From the NCBI RefSeq assembly GCF_900240315.1, contig NZ_OEPZ01000001.1, forward strand, positions 62,001-126,000: a DNA stretch of 64,000 bases, given 5' to 3'. Position numbers and translations under genes: made by a program. How positions within the stretch are numbered: position 1 is the first letter of the stretch; the number at the start of each line of letters is the position of its first letter. Below, one piece after another: positions 10,001-17,047 of the stretch. The stretch is from Dorea phocaeensis (GTDB taxonomy: Bacteria > Bacillota > Clostridia > Lachnospirales > Lachnospiraceae). The notes beneath the pieces were generated by a model. The model did not search any database, had not been told where the DNA came from, and saw only the letters and a list, made by a program, of their open reading frames with translations.

Positions 10001-10383
10001 GGAACGTGAAGAAGAACCCGGTGGATGAGATGGCAGGCCGAGATTCCGGAGGAGAAGGACAGAATCCGAAATACGTAGCTCTTCTTGCGGGGTTTGCGAT
10101 GCTTTATATGCAGCAGAACAACCGGGAGTCCAAGATTCGTCTGGTACTTCTTGACGAGGCATTTTCTAAGATGGATAAGGAGCGAAGTGAAGTGTGTCTG
10201 CGCTATGCGCGGGAATTGGATTTGCAGCTGATTGTCTGTGTGCCGGATGAGCGTCTACAGTCGCTTATTCGTAATGTGGACAGTGTGTATGGATTTAGAA
10301 GATCGAAAAATCGGATCTCTATGATGCACATCGATAAGGGAAATTATCTGCAGATGGTGAAAGGAGATCATAGATCGGTTTAA
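7015..10383 (+). CDS. jetC: Wadjet defence SMC-like ATPase JetC (COG4913-like)
   Basis: 1122 residues in SMC/MukB arrangement. Walker A GKSGSGKST is at residues 35-43; long coiled-coil arms run through roughly 230-470 and 630-800 on either side of a hinge-like region near 480-620. The C-terminal head has the ABC signature core SGGEGQ near 1008 and Walker B LVLLDEAFSKMD near 1042. The start ATG at 7015 has AGAGGAGGAAG just upstream; an ATG at 6979 in frame lacks a good site. It should hydrolyse ATP to extrude DNA loops with JetA and JetB. It is the last gene of the operon. Confidence 0.9.
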   Translation: MAQAKKLFRRMLLSNWGGIEHKILEFHEYVNLFSGKSGSGKSTVMDAMQVILYGSVRNDFLNRAADDTKNKRSVLSYLRGEQKDGTANRGNVDFCSQIVMEIEDTGAQEHVCVGVVFEVGKQDQDLKNYCFFSHTGRIPEHEYLTEAGVPYSRAQIKTVVEERGKEQVLFLKGNINRMYPSQESYRNTLCEVIFGGVEPGRFKTMEKSAIALRMSDGTGQFIKDYMFPKSKEDTIAAISEQLGAYREIKERVEDLEQKMTLLDAIQEHSRRKVNIQADQVRVEALLRILEAETEKAHLAATKEELERIEEQQKKQEEQSLRLREKEEAQRNTLVEVRAEIRSSDYGKKQEELKQIEEMCKSYALDLETWKDLVCRLRKWENTEEISDFVSNPTLQLLEEVCEGESSEEQVERLKQGLSEAFESIQEEHTQLLADVAKMKKEEKEKREVAEELRQDRKPYDKRLRSVRKKLQSALSDRYQTPVTVSVFADLFDITDEDWKNAVEARLGRIRFGLVTEPRYALEAAKILRKLQGHEYENITLINTAAISRDEPTAEKGTLYESVKTEYSYVDLCLKRYLGHIYKCNSVEELHEVRDGITKDCYAYSNYMFRHLRKEEYAYPYIGTRVSKRQLKELEEEILVLEEQRIAKTQEALTLKQVWELERLNNYQTKQLIRLAGSQERLEELSGRADTLNQEMKTLRDGTRIQELQRAEHQLLQEAKELGEALEHIQAEQIRSADRHGNLKKTFQELEGHLRELEIGFVPDPSFVEEVQMVLERQEAVSFKRQKQKELFRLKEQEEEETDQLFLARNQFNRAYPMYGFTSNEKENQVYDQLLAECRRDFQPAYKEEFENQCAMVYRSLRENVIASIHGEIKAAFRHRREINRMLAKIKFSDSIYQIDILPADDENAQFYEMLMAEELDMKLLGEQQIEGQMTFGQDAFYQKYEREILRLTEKFMPPRHEDPKGKSAHQKTMEKYADYRTYLKFSMYEKVVDENGNVKKNPVDEMAGRDSGGEGQNPKYVALLAGFAMLYMQQNNRESKIRLVLLDEAFSKMDKERSEVCLRYARELDLQLIVCVPDERLQSLIRNVDSVYGFRRSKNRISMMHIDKGNYLQMVKGDHRSV

Positions 10384-10420
10384 AAAATACGAGAGAAGGT
10401 ATGAAATAATAAAAAAGTTC

Positions 10421-10449
10421 TTGACAGAGCTTTATGATGAATCTATAAT
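10421..10449 (+). promoter_or_regulatory. SigA-type promoter of the agcS-asnB operon
   Basis: TTGACA at 10421-10426 and TATAAT at 10444-10449 with a 17-bp spacer: a perfect consensus. Transcription should start near 10456, leaving only about 15 nt before the hexaloop hairpin. Confidence 0.92.
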
Positions 10450-10470
10450 AAGCACATATTAAAAATGAAG

Positions 10471-10488
10471 TGTGGCAAAGGCGCCGCA
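10471..10488 (+). promoter_or_regulatory. Hexaloop hairpin, candidate ANTAR-binding antiterminator (agcS leader)
   Basis: Arms TGTGGC and GCCGCA pair over 6 bp (one G-U) around the loop AAAGGC, which has A at position 1 and G at position 4. Those are the bases conserved in ANTAR-recognised loops. Bases 10477-10488 are also the 5' arm of the terminator, so the two structures exclude each other. The same design occurs before glnN and carA. No second hairpin of this kind fits between the transcription start and this one. Confidence 0.65.
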
Positions 10489-10514
10489 GGAGTAATCCTG
10501 CTGGCGCCTTTTTT
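10477..10514 (+). terminator. Intrinsic terminator/attenuator in the agcS leader
   Basis: 5' arm AAAGGCGCCGCAGGA (10477-10491), loop GTAA, 3' arm TCCTGC-T-GGCGCC and six U at 10509-10514. It sits between the promoter and the first gene, so it acts as an attenuator unless blocked by the upstream hairpin. Confidence 0.9.
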
Positions 10515-10570
10515 CGTGTTGTTTTATAGAAAATGTCTGCACGGAACAAAAGGAAAGGGAGGAATTGCTT

Positions 10571-11968
10571 ATGATTGAAACAATCAGTAATATGATCTAC
10601 AAAATCGATGGAATGGTATGGGGCTGGTGGCTCATCATTCTTCTGTTCGGAACCCATATTTATATGACCATCCGTACAGGTTTTATTCAGAGAAAGACGA
10701 TATCAAAAGGAATTAAGCTGTCCGTACAGAAGGATCCGGACGCAGAAGGTGAAGTTTCAAACTTCGGAGCGCTGACCACTGCACTGGCGGCCACAATCGG
10801 AACCGGTAATATCGTAGGTGTGGGAACGGCAATTGCGCTTGGAGGACCGGGCGCGGTACTGTGGTGCTGGTTATCCGGTATTTTCGGAATCGCCACCAAA
10901 TATTCCGAATCACTGATCGCTGTAAAATACCGGGTAAAAACAAAAGACGGACGTATGCAGGGAGGAGCTATGTATGCGCTGTCCAGAGGATTAAAATGGA
11001 AGAAACTCGGCAAAGTTCTTGGAATGATCTTCGCAGTATTTGCAGGATTCGCATCTTTTGGAATCGGATGTGCGACACAGGTAAATGCGATTGCCAATGT
11101 AGTGGAAGAGAATACGGGAGTACAGGGTTGGATCGTAGGTCTGGTCGTAGCAATACTCACAGCAATCGTTATTTTTGGAGGAATCAAATCTATCGCTACA
11201 GTATGTGAGAAGCTTGTTCCATTTATGGCTATCTTTTATGTGATCGGCTGTCTCATTATTCTGGGAATTAATTATGACTATATCCTTCCAGCCATCCAGA
11301 CAATCTGCAAGCTTGCCTTTGCACCGGGTGCAGCAGCAGGCGGACTGGTAGGCACGGGTATTCGTTTGGCCATGCAGTATGGAATCGCAAGAGGACTTTT
11401 CTCTAACGAATCCGGTATGGGTTCCGCGCCAATTGCAGCAGCTGCTGCACAGACAAGAAATCCGGTTCGCCAGGCACTGGTATCTTCAACAGGTACTTTC
11501 TGGGATACCGTAGTTGTATGTCTGATGACAGGGCTGGTGCTTGTATCTACCATTATGAAAAACCCAAATATCAATGCTGATCAGATCAGCGATGGCGGAA
11601 CCCTTACTACATTGGCGTTTGGACAGATTCCTGTATTTGGCCCTATCATCTTAACACTCGGAATCATCTGCTTTGCATATTCTACGATTCTCGGATGGGC
11701 TTATTACGGAGAACGTGCGGTAGAATATTTTGCAGGCCATAAAGGACTGATTCCATACCGCATTATTTATGTAGTTGTAGCAGGAATTGCACCGATTGTA
11801 GCATTGGATGTTGTGTGGGCGCTGGCAGATATTTTAAATGCACTGATGGCAATCCCGAACTTGATCGCAGTGCTGTTACTCTCTAATGTGATTGTGAAAG
11901 AGACAAAGAAATACATCAATGATCTGGATGCATGGAGCGATGAAGAAGTACCGGTTATTGAAGATTAA
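10571..11968 (+). CDS. Alanine/glycine:cation symporter (AgcS family)
   Basis: 465 residues with about ten membrane segments. The family pattern is clear: NFGALTTALAATIGTGNIVGVGTA near residue 60, GGPGAVLW, NESGMGSAPIAAAAAQT, and GWAYYGERAVEYF near 375. AgcS proteins bring in alanine, glycine or glutamine with Na+ or H+. ATG 10571 is preceded by GGGAGG at 10557-10562; the in-frame TTG at 10565 is too close to that site. It heads an operon with a D-amino-acid transaminase 35 nt downstream, which suggests D- or L-alanine as substrate (inference). A paralogue lies at 27546. Confidence 0.93.
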   Translation: MIETISNMIYKIDGMVWGWWLIILLFGTHIYMTIRTGFIQRKTISKGIKLSVQKDPDAEGEVSNFGALTTALAATIGTGNIVGVGTAIALGGPGAVLWCWLSGIFGIATKYSESLIAVKYRVKTKDGRMQGGAMYALSRGLKWKKLGKVLGMIFAVFAGFASFGIGCATQVNAIANVVEENTGVQGWIVGLVVAILTAIVIFGGIKSIATVCEKLVPFMAIFYVIGCLIILGINYDYILPAIQTICKLAFAPGAAAGGLVGTGIRLAMQYGIARGLFSNESGMGSAPIAAAAAQTRNPVRQALVSSTGTFWDTVVVCLMTGLVLVSTIMKNPNINADQISDGGTLTTLAFGQIPVFGPIILTLGIICFAYSTILGWAYYGERAVEYFAGHKGLIPYRIIYVVVAGIAPIVALDVVWALADILNALMAIPNLIAVLLLSNVIVKETKKYINDLDAWSDEEVPVIED

Positions 11969-12003
11969 CAGTTTGTTTTTTATAAGAGAAGAGGTAGAGA
12001 AAA

Positions 12004-12849
12004 ATGAAAACTTTAGGATATTACAATGGGAAATACGGAGAACTGGAGGAAATGAGCATTCCCATGAACGATCGGGTATGCTGGTTTGGAGATGGTGTTT
12101 ATGATGCAGGCCCGTCCAGAAATTATAAAATATTTGCGATAGATGAACACATAGATCGATTTTTCAACAGTGCAGGGCTTCTGGATATTGAGATGCCTGT
12201 AACGAAGGAGGAGCTAAAAGAGCTCCTTCAGGAAATGGTAAATAAAATGGATACCGGCAATCTCTTTGTCTATTATCAGGTGACAAGGGGAACCGGAGTA
12301 AGAGATCATGCTTATACAAAGGGACCGGGCAATCTGTGGATCATGTTAAAACCGGCAGAAATCTCAGATGGCATTGAACCAATCAAACTGATTACGGTTG
12401 AAGATACCAGATTCCTTCACTGTAACATTAAGACGTTGAATTTGATCCCTTCTTGTGTGGCAACGGAGAAAGCGAAGAAAGCAGGATGTCAGGAAGCAGT
12501 ATTTTATCGCGCCGGTGGAAGGGTGACCGAATGTGCGCATAGTAATGTCCACATTATCAAAGACGGGAAACTGGTAACAGCGCCTACAGATAATTTGATC
12601 CTGCCGGGAATTGCAAGAGCTCATTTAATCCGCATGTGTAAGAAGCTTGGCGTTCCGGTAAGCGAAACACCTTATACATTAAAAGAGCTGTTCGAAGCAG
12701 AAGAAGTGTTAGTGACAAGTTCCAGTAACCTCTGCCTGCATGCCTGCGAGATTGACGGGAAACCGGTAGGTGGAAAGAATCCGGAACTGTTGGAAAAAAT
12801 AAGATCGGCGTTACTTGGAGAATTTTATGAGGCAACGCCGGAAGAATAG
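12004..12849 (+). CDS. Class IV aminotransferase, D-amino-acid transaminase-like
   Basis: 281 residues of fold-type IV PLP enzyme. The PLP lysine is in HCNIKTLNLIPS (near residue 146), the conserved glutamate in VTECAHSNVHI (near 179), and the phosphate-binding segment is LVTSSSNLCLHAC. The motifs match D-alanine aminotransferases, which convert D-alanine plus 2-oxoglutarate to pyruvate plus D-glutamate, better than branched-chain enzymes. The genes after it handle 5-oxoproline and D-glutamate-type chemistry, supporting the D-specific reading. It has an AGAAGAGGTAGAG site upstream and is followed by pxpB at 11 nt. Confidence 0.85.
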   Translation: MKTLGYYNGKYGELEEMSIPMNDRVCWFGDGVYDAGPSRNYKIFAIDEHIDRFFNSAGLLDIEMPVTKEELKELLQEMVNKMDTGNLFVYYQVTRGTGVRDHAYTKGPGNLWIMLKPAEISDGIEPIKLITVEDTRFLHCNIKTLNLIPSCVATEKAKKAGCQEAVFYRAGGRVTECAHSNVHIIKDGKLVTAPTDNLILPGIARAHLIRMCKKLGVPVSETPYTLKELFEAEEVLVTSSSNLCLHACEIDGKPVGGKNPELLEKIRSALLGEFYEATPEE

Positions 12850-12860
12850 GAAGTGAAAAG

Positions 12861-13604
12861 ATGGGTGAGAAGGAAATGTACAGAATCATGCCGGCAGGAG
12901 ACAGAGGGCTGGTTGTAGAATTCGGAAATGTGATTGACATTCAGACGAATGACCGGGTACAACAGCTGAAGAAATGCCTGAGAGAGGCACAGATACCAGG
13001 AGTTTTAGAGTTGCAGCCAACCTTCCGCTCTCTGATGATCTACTATGATCCCCGGAAGATTTCTTATGGTGATCTGGAAAAAAGAGTACGCACATTTGAC
13101 AGTGCGGCAACATCCGAAGGTCATGCGCGGAAGAGAATTCTGAAGATCCCATGCTGCTATGGGGCGCGCTTTGGTCCGGATCTTGGAGAGATGGAGAAAT
13201 ATACAGGACTGGACAGGGATGAGATCATCGCCATACACAGTTCGGTAGACTATCGCATTTATATGATGGGTTTCCTTCCGGGCTTTGTGTATCTTGGAGG
13301 ACTAGATCCACGCATTGAGATGCCAAGGCTTTCTTCTCCCCGAATCAAAATACCTGAGGGAGCTGTGGGGATCGGAGGCAATCAGACCGGTGTGTATCCG
13401 GTTGCATCTCCCGGTGGCTGGCGGCTGATCGGAGGAACCCCGGTGGAATTCTATGATGCCGGAAGAGAAAAACCAATACTTTGCCAGGCGGGTGAATATA
13501 TCCGGTTCGTTTCAATTTCTTTGGATGATTATTATGATATCCGGAGAATGATTGTGAAGGGCGAATATACGATAGAAATTTTGGAAGAAGAAGGTGAACA
13601 GTAG
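12861..13604 (+). CDS. pxpB: 5-oxoprolinase subunit PxpB (KipI family), copy 1
   Basis: 247 residues with the KipI/PxpB pattern: MPAGDRGLVVEFGN at the N-terminus, MGFLPGFVYLGGLD in the middle, GSPGG-like VASPGGWRLIGGTPVEFYD near the end. PxpB joins PxpC to form the part of ATP-dependent 5-oxoprolinase that opens 5-oxo-L-proline to L-glutamate with PxpA. ATG 12861 has GGAAGTG upstream; ATG 12876 with GAGAAGGA is an equal alternative. The stop is adjacent to the pxpC start. In Bacillus the same pair is KipI/KipA. Confidence 0.93.
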   Translation: MGEKEMYRIMPAGDRGLVVEFGNVIDIQTNDRVQQLKKCLREAQIPGVLELQPTFRSLMIYYDPRKISYGDLEKRVRTFDSAATSEGHARKRILKIPCCYGARFGPDLGEMEKYTGLDRDEIIAIHSSVDYRIYMMGFLPGFVYLGGLDPRIEMPRLSSPRIKIPEGAVGIGGNQTGVYPVASPGGWRLIGGTPVEFYDAGREKPILCQAGEYIRFVSISLDDYYDIRRMIVKGEYTIEILEEEGEQ

Positions 13605-14513
13605 ATGGCAGTGAAAATTGTATTACCGGGCGCCGTGATGACCGTTCAGGACGGAGGCAGATATGGATATCAGGAAGCAGGAGTCCAGGTTTCCGGGGCC
13701 ATGGACCAGATGTCGTTTAGGAATGCCAATTATCTGGTTGGGAATGAGGAGACAGAAGCAGTTTTAGAAGTCACTCTGTTCGGCGGGACGTTGGAATTTA
13801 CAGAGGATACGATCACTGCGATTACTGGTGCAGATATGGAACCCGTAGTAGATGGAGACCCGGTGGAGATGAACTGTCCGCTTCTGATCCGGAAGGGACA
13901 GACCCTGACGCTGGGCATGACCCGGCAGGGATGCCGGACTTATCTTGCATTTGCCGGCGGTATTGATGTTCCACTCGTCATGGGAAGCAGATCTACCAAT
14001 CTAAAATGTGCATTTGGCGGGTATGGAGGACGTGCACTGAAGGCGGGAGATGTTCTGGAACTCGGAAAACCGAAGCTGTCGTTTGACCGCGTGAAAAAAC
14101 GGAGAACAAAGGGGATTGAGACGGAAAAAATCATCGAGGTGCGTGCAGTTCCCGGCCCACAACAAGAATATTTTACAGAAGCAGGAGAGAAGGCATTTTA
14201 CAGCGGTACTTATACGATAACCGATCAGAGTGACCGGATGGGCTATCGTCTTAAGGGTCCCTTAGTGGAGAGCAAAAACGGAACAGACATTATATCCGAT
14301 GCGATTCCGCTTGGGGCAGTGCAGATTCCACCCAGCGGTCAGCCGATTGTATTATTAGCAGACAGACAGACTACCGGCGGTTATGCGAAGATTGCGGTAG
14401 TGTGTTCTTTTGACATTCCCAAGCTGGTTCAGGGAAGACCGGGCGACAAAGTCCGTTTTTTAAAGACCGATGTAAAAACAGCGCAGAAACTATACAGAAA
14501 GCAGGAAAGATAA
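13605..14513 (+). CDS. pxpC: 5-oxoprolinase subunit PxpC (KipA family), copy 1
   Basis: 302 residues, starting directly after the pxpB stop. Typical features are VLPGAVMTVQDGGRYGYQEAG-like start, LAFAGGIDVPLVMGSRST, and the C-terminal PPSGQPIVLLADRQTTGGY. It is related to the carboxyltransferase half of urea carboxylase, hence the common label biotin-dependent carboxyltransferase, but in PxpABC it needs no biotin. It is followed by a DUF1445 gene at 1 nt. Copy 2 is at 31865. Confidence 0.93.
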   Translation: MAVKIVLPGAVMTVQDGGRYGYQEAGVQVSGAMDQMSFRNANYLVGNEETEAVLEVTLFGGTLEFTEDTITAITGADMEPVVDGDPVEMNCPLLIRKGQTLTLGMTRQGCRTYLAFAGGIDVPLVMGSRSTNLKCAFGGYGGRALKAGDVLELGKPKLSFDRVKKRRTKGIETEKIIEVRAVPGPQQEYFTEAGEKAFYSGTYTITDQSDRMGYRLKGPLVESKNGTDIISDAIPLGAVQIPPSGQPIVLLADRQTTGGYAKIAVVCSFDIPKLVQGRPGDKVRFLKTDVKTAQKLYRKQER

Positions 14514-14514
14514 T

Positions 14515-15300
14515 ATGGATGACAGGAAACTTACACCAAAGGAAGTTCGAAAATTAATCAGAGAAGAAAAGATCACCGGTCAGACTTCCGGCTTGTGTCC
14601 GGGATATGCACAGGCAAATCTTCTGATCCTTCCCAAAGATCAGGCTTATGATTTCCTTTTATTTACACAGAGAAATCCAAGATCCTGCCCAATATTGGAA
14701 GTGACGGATATGGGAAGCCGACAGCTTCATTATCTTGCACAGGATGCAGATGTGGCGAGGGATTTCCCCAAATACCGCGTTTATCGCAAGGGAGAAATGG
14801 TCGGCGAGTATACGAGTATTGATAGGTTCTGGCAAGATAACTTTGTAAGCTTTCTGATTGGATGCAGCTTTTCATTTGAAGCCGGACTGTTAGAAGCAGA
14901 TGTTCCTGTCAGACAGATCGAAGAACATAAAAATGTGCCAATGTATAAGACGAATATTCCGTGTACACCTGCGGGAATCTTTCACGGCAACATGGTAGTC
15001 AGCATGCGGCCGATGACCGGAGAACAGGCAGTGAAAGCGGCATGCATTACCGGCGAGATGCCCAAAGTACACGGCGCGCCTGTTCATATCGGTGATCCAT
15101 CCCAGATTGGAATTCGGGATTTGCAAAAACCGGATTTTGGAGAAGCGGTGACAGTCAAGGAGGGAGAACTTCCGGTATTCTGGCCTTGCGGAGTCACTCC
15201 TCAGAATGTAGTCATGGAAGTAAAGCCGGAGCTTGCGATCACGCATGCACCGGGGCATATGTTTATCTCCGATATTAAGAATGCAGCATTAAAATATTAG
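14515..15300 (+). CDS. DUF1445 putative hydro-lyase (YcsI-like; N-terminal half of D-glutamate cyclase)
   Basis: 261 residues. The pattern LCPGYAQANLLILPK, FLIGCSFSFEAGLL, NIPCTPAGIFHGNMVVSMRPM and HIGDPSQIGI is that of DUF1445 proteins such as Bacillus YcsI. In vertebrates this domain is fused to a DUF4392 domain in DGLUCY, which forms 5-oxo-D-proline from D-glutamate. A DUF4392 gene lies two genes downstream, so the two bacterial proteins may form the equivalent enzyme. The gene is placed inside the pxp set with 1-nt and about 49-nt gaps, a conserved arrangement. Confidence 0.85.
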   Translation: MDDRKLTPKEVRKLIREEKITGQTSGLCPGYAQANLLILPKDQAYDFLLFTQRNPRSCPILEVTDMGSRQLHYLAQDADVARDFPKYRVYRKGEMVGEYTSIDRFWQDNFVSFLIGCSFSFEAGLLEADVPVRQIEEHKNVPMYKTNIPCTPAGIFHGNMVVSMRPMTGEQAVKAACITGEMPKVHGAPVHIGDPSQIGIRDLQKPDFGEAVTVKEGELPVFWPCGVTPQNVVMEVKPELAITHAPGHMFISDIKNAALKY

Positions 15301-15349
15301 AACCGTGGATAAAGTGTTAGAAAAGATAAGAGAACAGAGGGTGAGGAAG

Positions 15350-16120
15350 ATGTATACCGTGGACTTAAATTGTGATCTGGGCGAGAGCTTTGGAAACTAT
15401 AAATGTGGAATGGATGAAAAAATCATTCCCTATATTTCTTCCGCCAATGTGGCATGCGGCTTTCATGCGTCGGATCCGCTTGTAATGGAACATACCGTAG
15501 AGCTTGCGAAAAACTACGGGGTTCACATAGGGGCACATCCGGGATATCCGGATCTGACCGGATTTGGAAGACGAAATATGCAGGTGTCAGAAGAAGAACT
15601 AAAAGCGATGATACAATATCAGATCGGGGCGTTAAAAGCATTTTGCGATGCTTTTGGTGTGTCACTCTATCATGTGAAACCACATGGGGCCATGTATAAT
15701 ATGGCGGCAACTCATACAGGACTTGCAGAAGCAATCTGTCGTGGAATCCAAGAAGTCGATCAGAACCTGATTCTTCTTGCTCCGGCAGGCAGTGAAATGT
15801 TCCGGGCGGCGAAGAAATTTGGGCTGCGCGCCGCAGGAGAAGTCTTTGCTGACCGTGCCTATGAAGAGGATGGAACGCTTGTCTCCAGAAGAAAAAAGGA
15901 AGCCGTGATCACAGAGGAAGAAGTGGCAATCGAGCGTGTTGTCGGCATGGTTAAGAAAGGAACAGTTACAGCTGTTACCGGTAAAGAGATTGAGGTACAG
16001 GCGGACTCGATCTGCGTGCATGGAGACGGACCGAAAGCATTAGCATTTGTAAAGCGGATCAGAGAGACTCTTGCAGAAGAAGGTGTGAAGATCTGTCCGC
16101 TATCAGAAATCGTGCAGTAG
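15350..16120 (+). CDS. pxpA: 5-oxoprolinase subunit PxpA (LamB/YcsF family), copy 1
   Basis: 256 residues with the hallmark VDLNCDLGESFGNY, SSANVACGFHASDP, GAHPGYPDLTGFGRR, VKPHGAMYN and SICVHGDGPKAL. PxpA works with PxpB and PxpC to hydrolyse 5-oxoproline at the cost of ATP. ATG 15350 follows GGGTGAGGA; an in-frame GTG at 15305 would add 15 residues without a good site. The paralogue at 35654 is clearly related but diverged, so the two sets are not a recent duplication. Confidence 0.93.
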   Translation: MYTVDLNCDLGESFGNYKCGMDEKIIPYISSANVACGFHASDPLVMEHTVELAKNYGVHIGAHPGYPDLTGFGRRNMQVSEEELKAMIQYQIGALKAFCDAFGVSLYHVKPHGAMYNMAATHTGLAEAICRGIQEVDQNLILLAPAGSEMFRAAKKFGLRAAGEVFADRAYEEDGTLVSRRKKEAVITEEEVAIERVVGMVKKGTVTAVTGKEIEVQADSICVHGDGPKALAFVKRIRETLAEEGVKICPLSEIVQ

Positions 16121-16161
16121 TGCAGGGGATAGAAGAAAAAAGGAAAGAGAGGGTGGCGCGG

Positions 16162-17004
16162 ATGTTGACGGCAATCAGACAAGAGACGATCGAAGACGTG
16201 GTACTTCGCTATTCCAAACGAGGAATGAATATTTTAAAAAATCATATGAGAGAGGATTATTGCCGGGAAGCAGCCGGACAGATTTTAGAACTTGAGAAAG
16301 GAACGATTCTCTTAACGACAGGATTCTATGTGGCAGGACATGCAGAGACGGATGGACCTCTCGGAACACTTGTGATGGCAGATGCACTTCAGAAGCTTGG
16401 CTATCATCCGGTGATCGTAACAGATGAATTCTGCAGAGGTTTTTTTGAAAACGAAGGCTTGGAAGTGTATTATGCGGGAGTGAATGACGAAGCGCAGGAG
16501 TATGACCGGATGCTGGAGACTTATCGTCCGGTGGGACTCATTTCTATTGAAAGATGTGGAAGAAATGTAGAAGACGACTATGCCAATATGCGGGGAATCA
16601 GTATTAAAGAATACACTGCAAGTACAGATTGGCTCTTCATCCGGGCAAGAAAAGCAGGGATTCCGACTTTTGGAGTCGGAGACGGTGGAAATGAGATTGG
16701 AATGGGCAATCTCAAGGAAGTCATCCATGAGGAATTAGCGCTTGTTCCGTGTAAAGTAAAAGTGGATACGCTTGTCATTGCAACCGTATCGAACTGGGGC
16801 GCCTACGCGATCGTAGCATACATGCAGAAAATGACAGGCGTGACGGGACTGTTGAATTTTGAAAAGATCTATGGATATCTGGCGAGAATTGTCCGCATGG
16901 GAAGTGTGGACGGTGTGACGAAGAAGCATACGCTCAGTGTGGATGGGTTTTCATTGGAGATAGAAAAAGAGATTCTGGATGGACTGAATCAATTGGCAAG
17001 TTAA
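16162..17004 (+). CDS. DUF4392 protein (C-terminal half of D-glutamate cyclase)
   Basis: 280 residues. Conserved stretches include TGFYVAGHAETDGPLG, FGVGDGGNEIGMGN and ATVSNWGAYAI, characteristic of the DUF4392/glutamate cyclase-like domain. In DGLUCY this domain is fused to the DUF1445 domain encoded two genes upstream. ATG 16162 is chosen because AGAGAGGG lies about 8 nt upstream; the GTG at 16120 overlaps the pxpA stop but has no ribosome site. Probable product with DUF1445: 5-oxo-D-proline from D-glutamate (inference). asnB follows after 43 nt. Confidence 0.82.
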   Translation: MLTAIRQETIEDVVLRYSKRGMNILKNHMREDYCREAAGQILELEKGTILLTTGFYVAGHAETDGPLGTLVMADALQKLGYHPVIVTDEFCRGFFENEGLEVYYAGVNDEAQEYDRMLETYRPVGLISIERCGRNVEDDYANMRGISIKEYTASTDWLFIRARKAGIPTFGVGDGGNEIGMGNLKEVIHEELALVPCKVKVDTLVIATVSNWGAYAIVAYMQKMTGVTGLLNFEKIYGYLARIVRMGSVDGVTKKHTLSVDGFSLEIEKEILDGLNQLAS

Positions 17005-17047
17005 TGGATAAGAAGAAAGACTGGAAAGATCAAGGAGGATATGAAAT

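Larger units (their letters stand above)
10384..10570 (+). other. Leader region of the agcS-asnB operon
   Basis: 187 bp that hold a consensus promoter (10421-10449), a hexaloop hairpin (10471-10488), an overlapping intrinsic terminator (10477-10514) and a GGGAGG ribosome binding site (10557-10562). The hairpin-terminator pair may also stop read-through from jetC. The elements are listed separately. Confidence 0.8.

Noticed and set aside
10450-10560. Glycine or other amino acid riboswitch before agcS
   Set aside because: The RNA between the promoter and the terminator is only about 60 nt and contains no glycine-aptamer core; the hexaloop-terminator explanation fits better.
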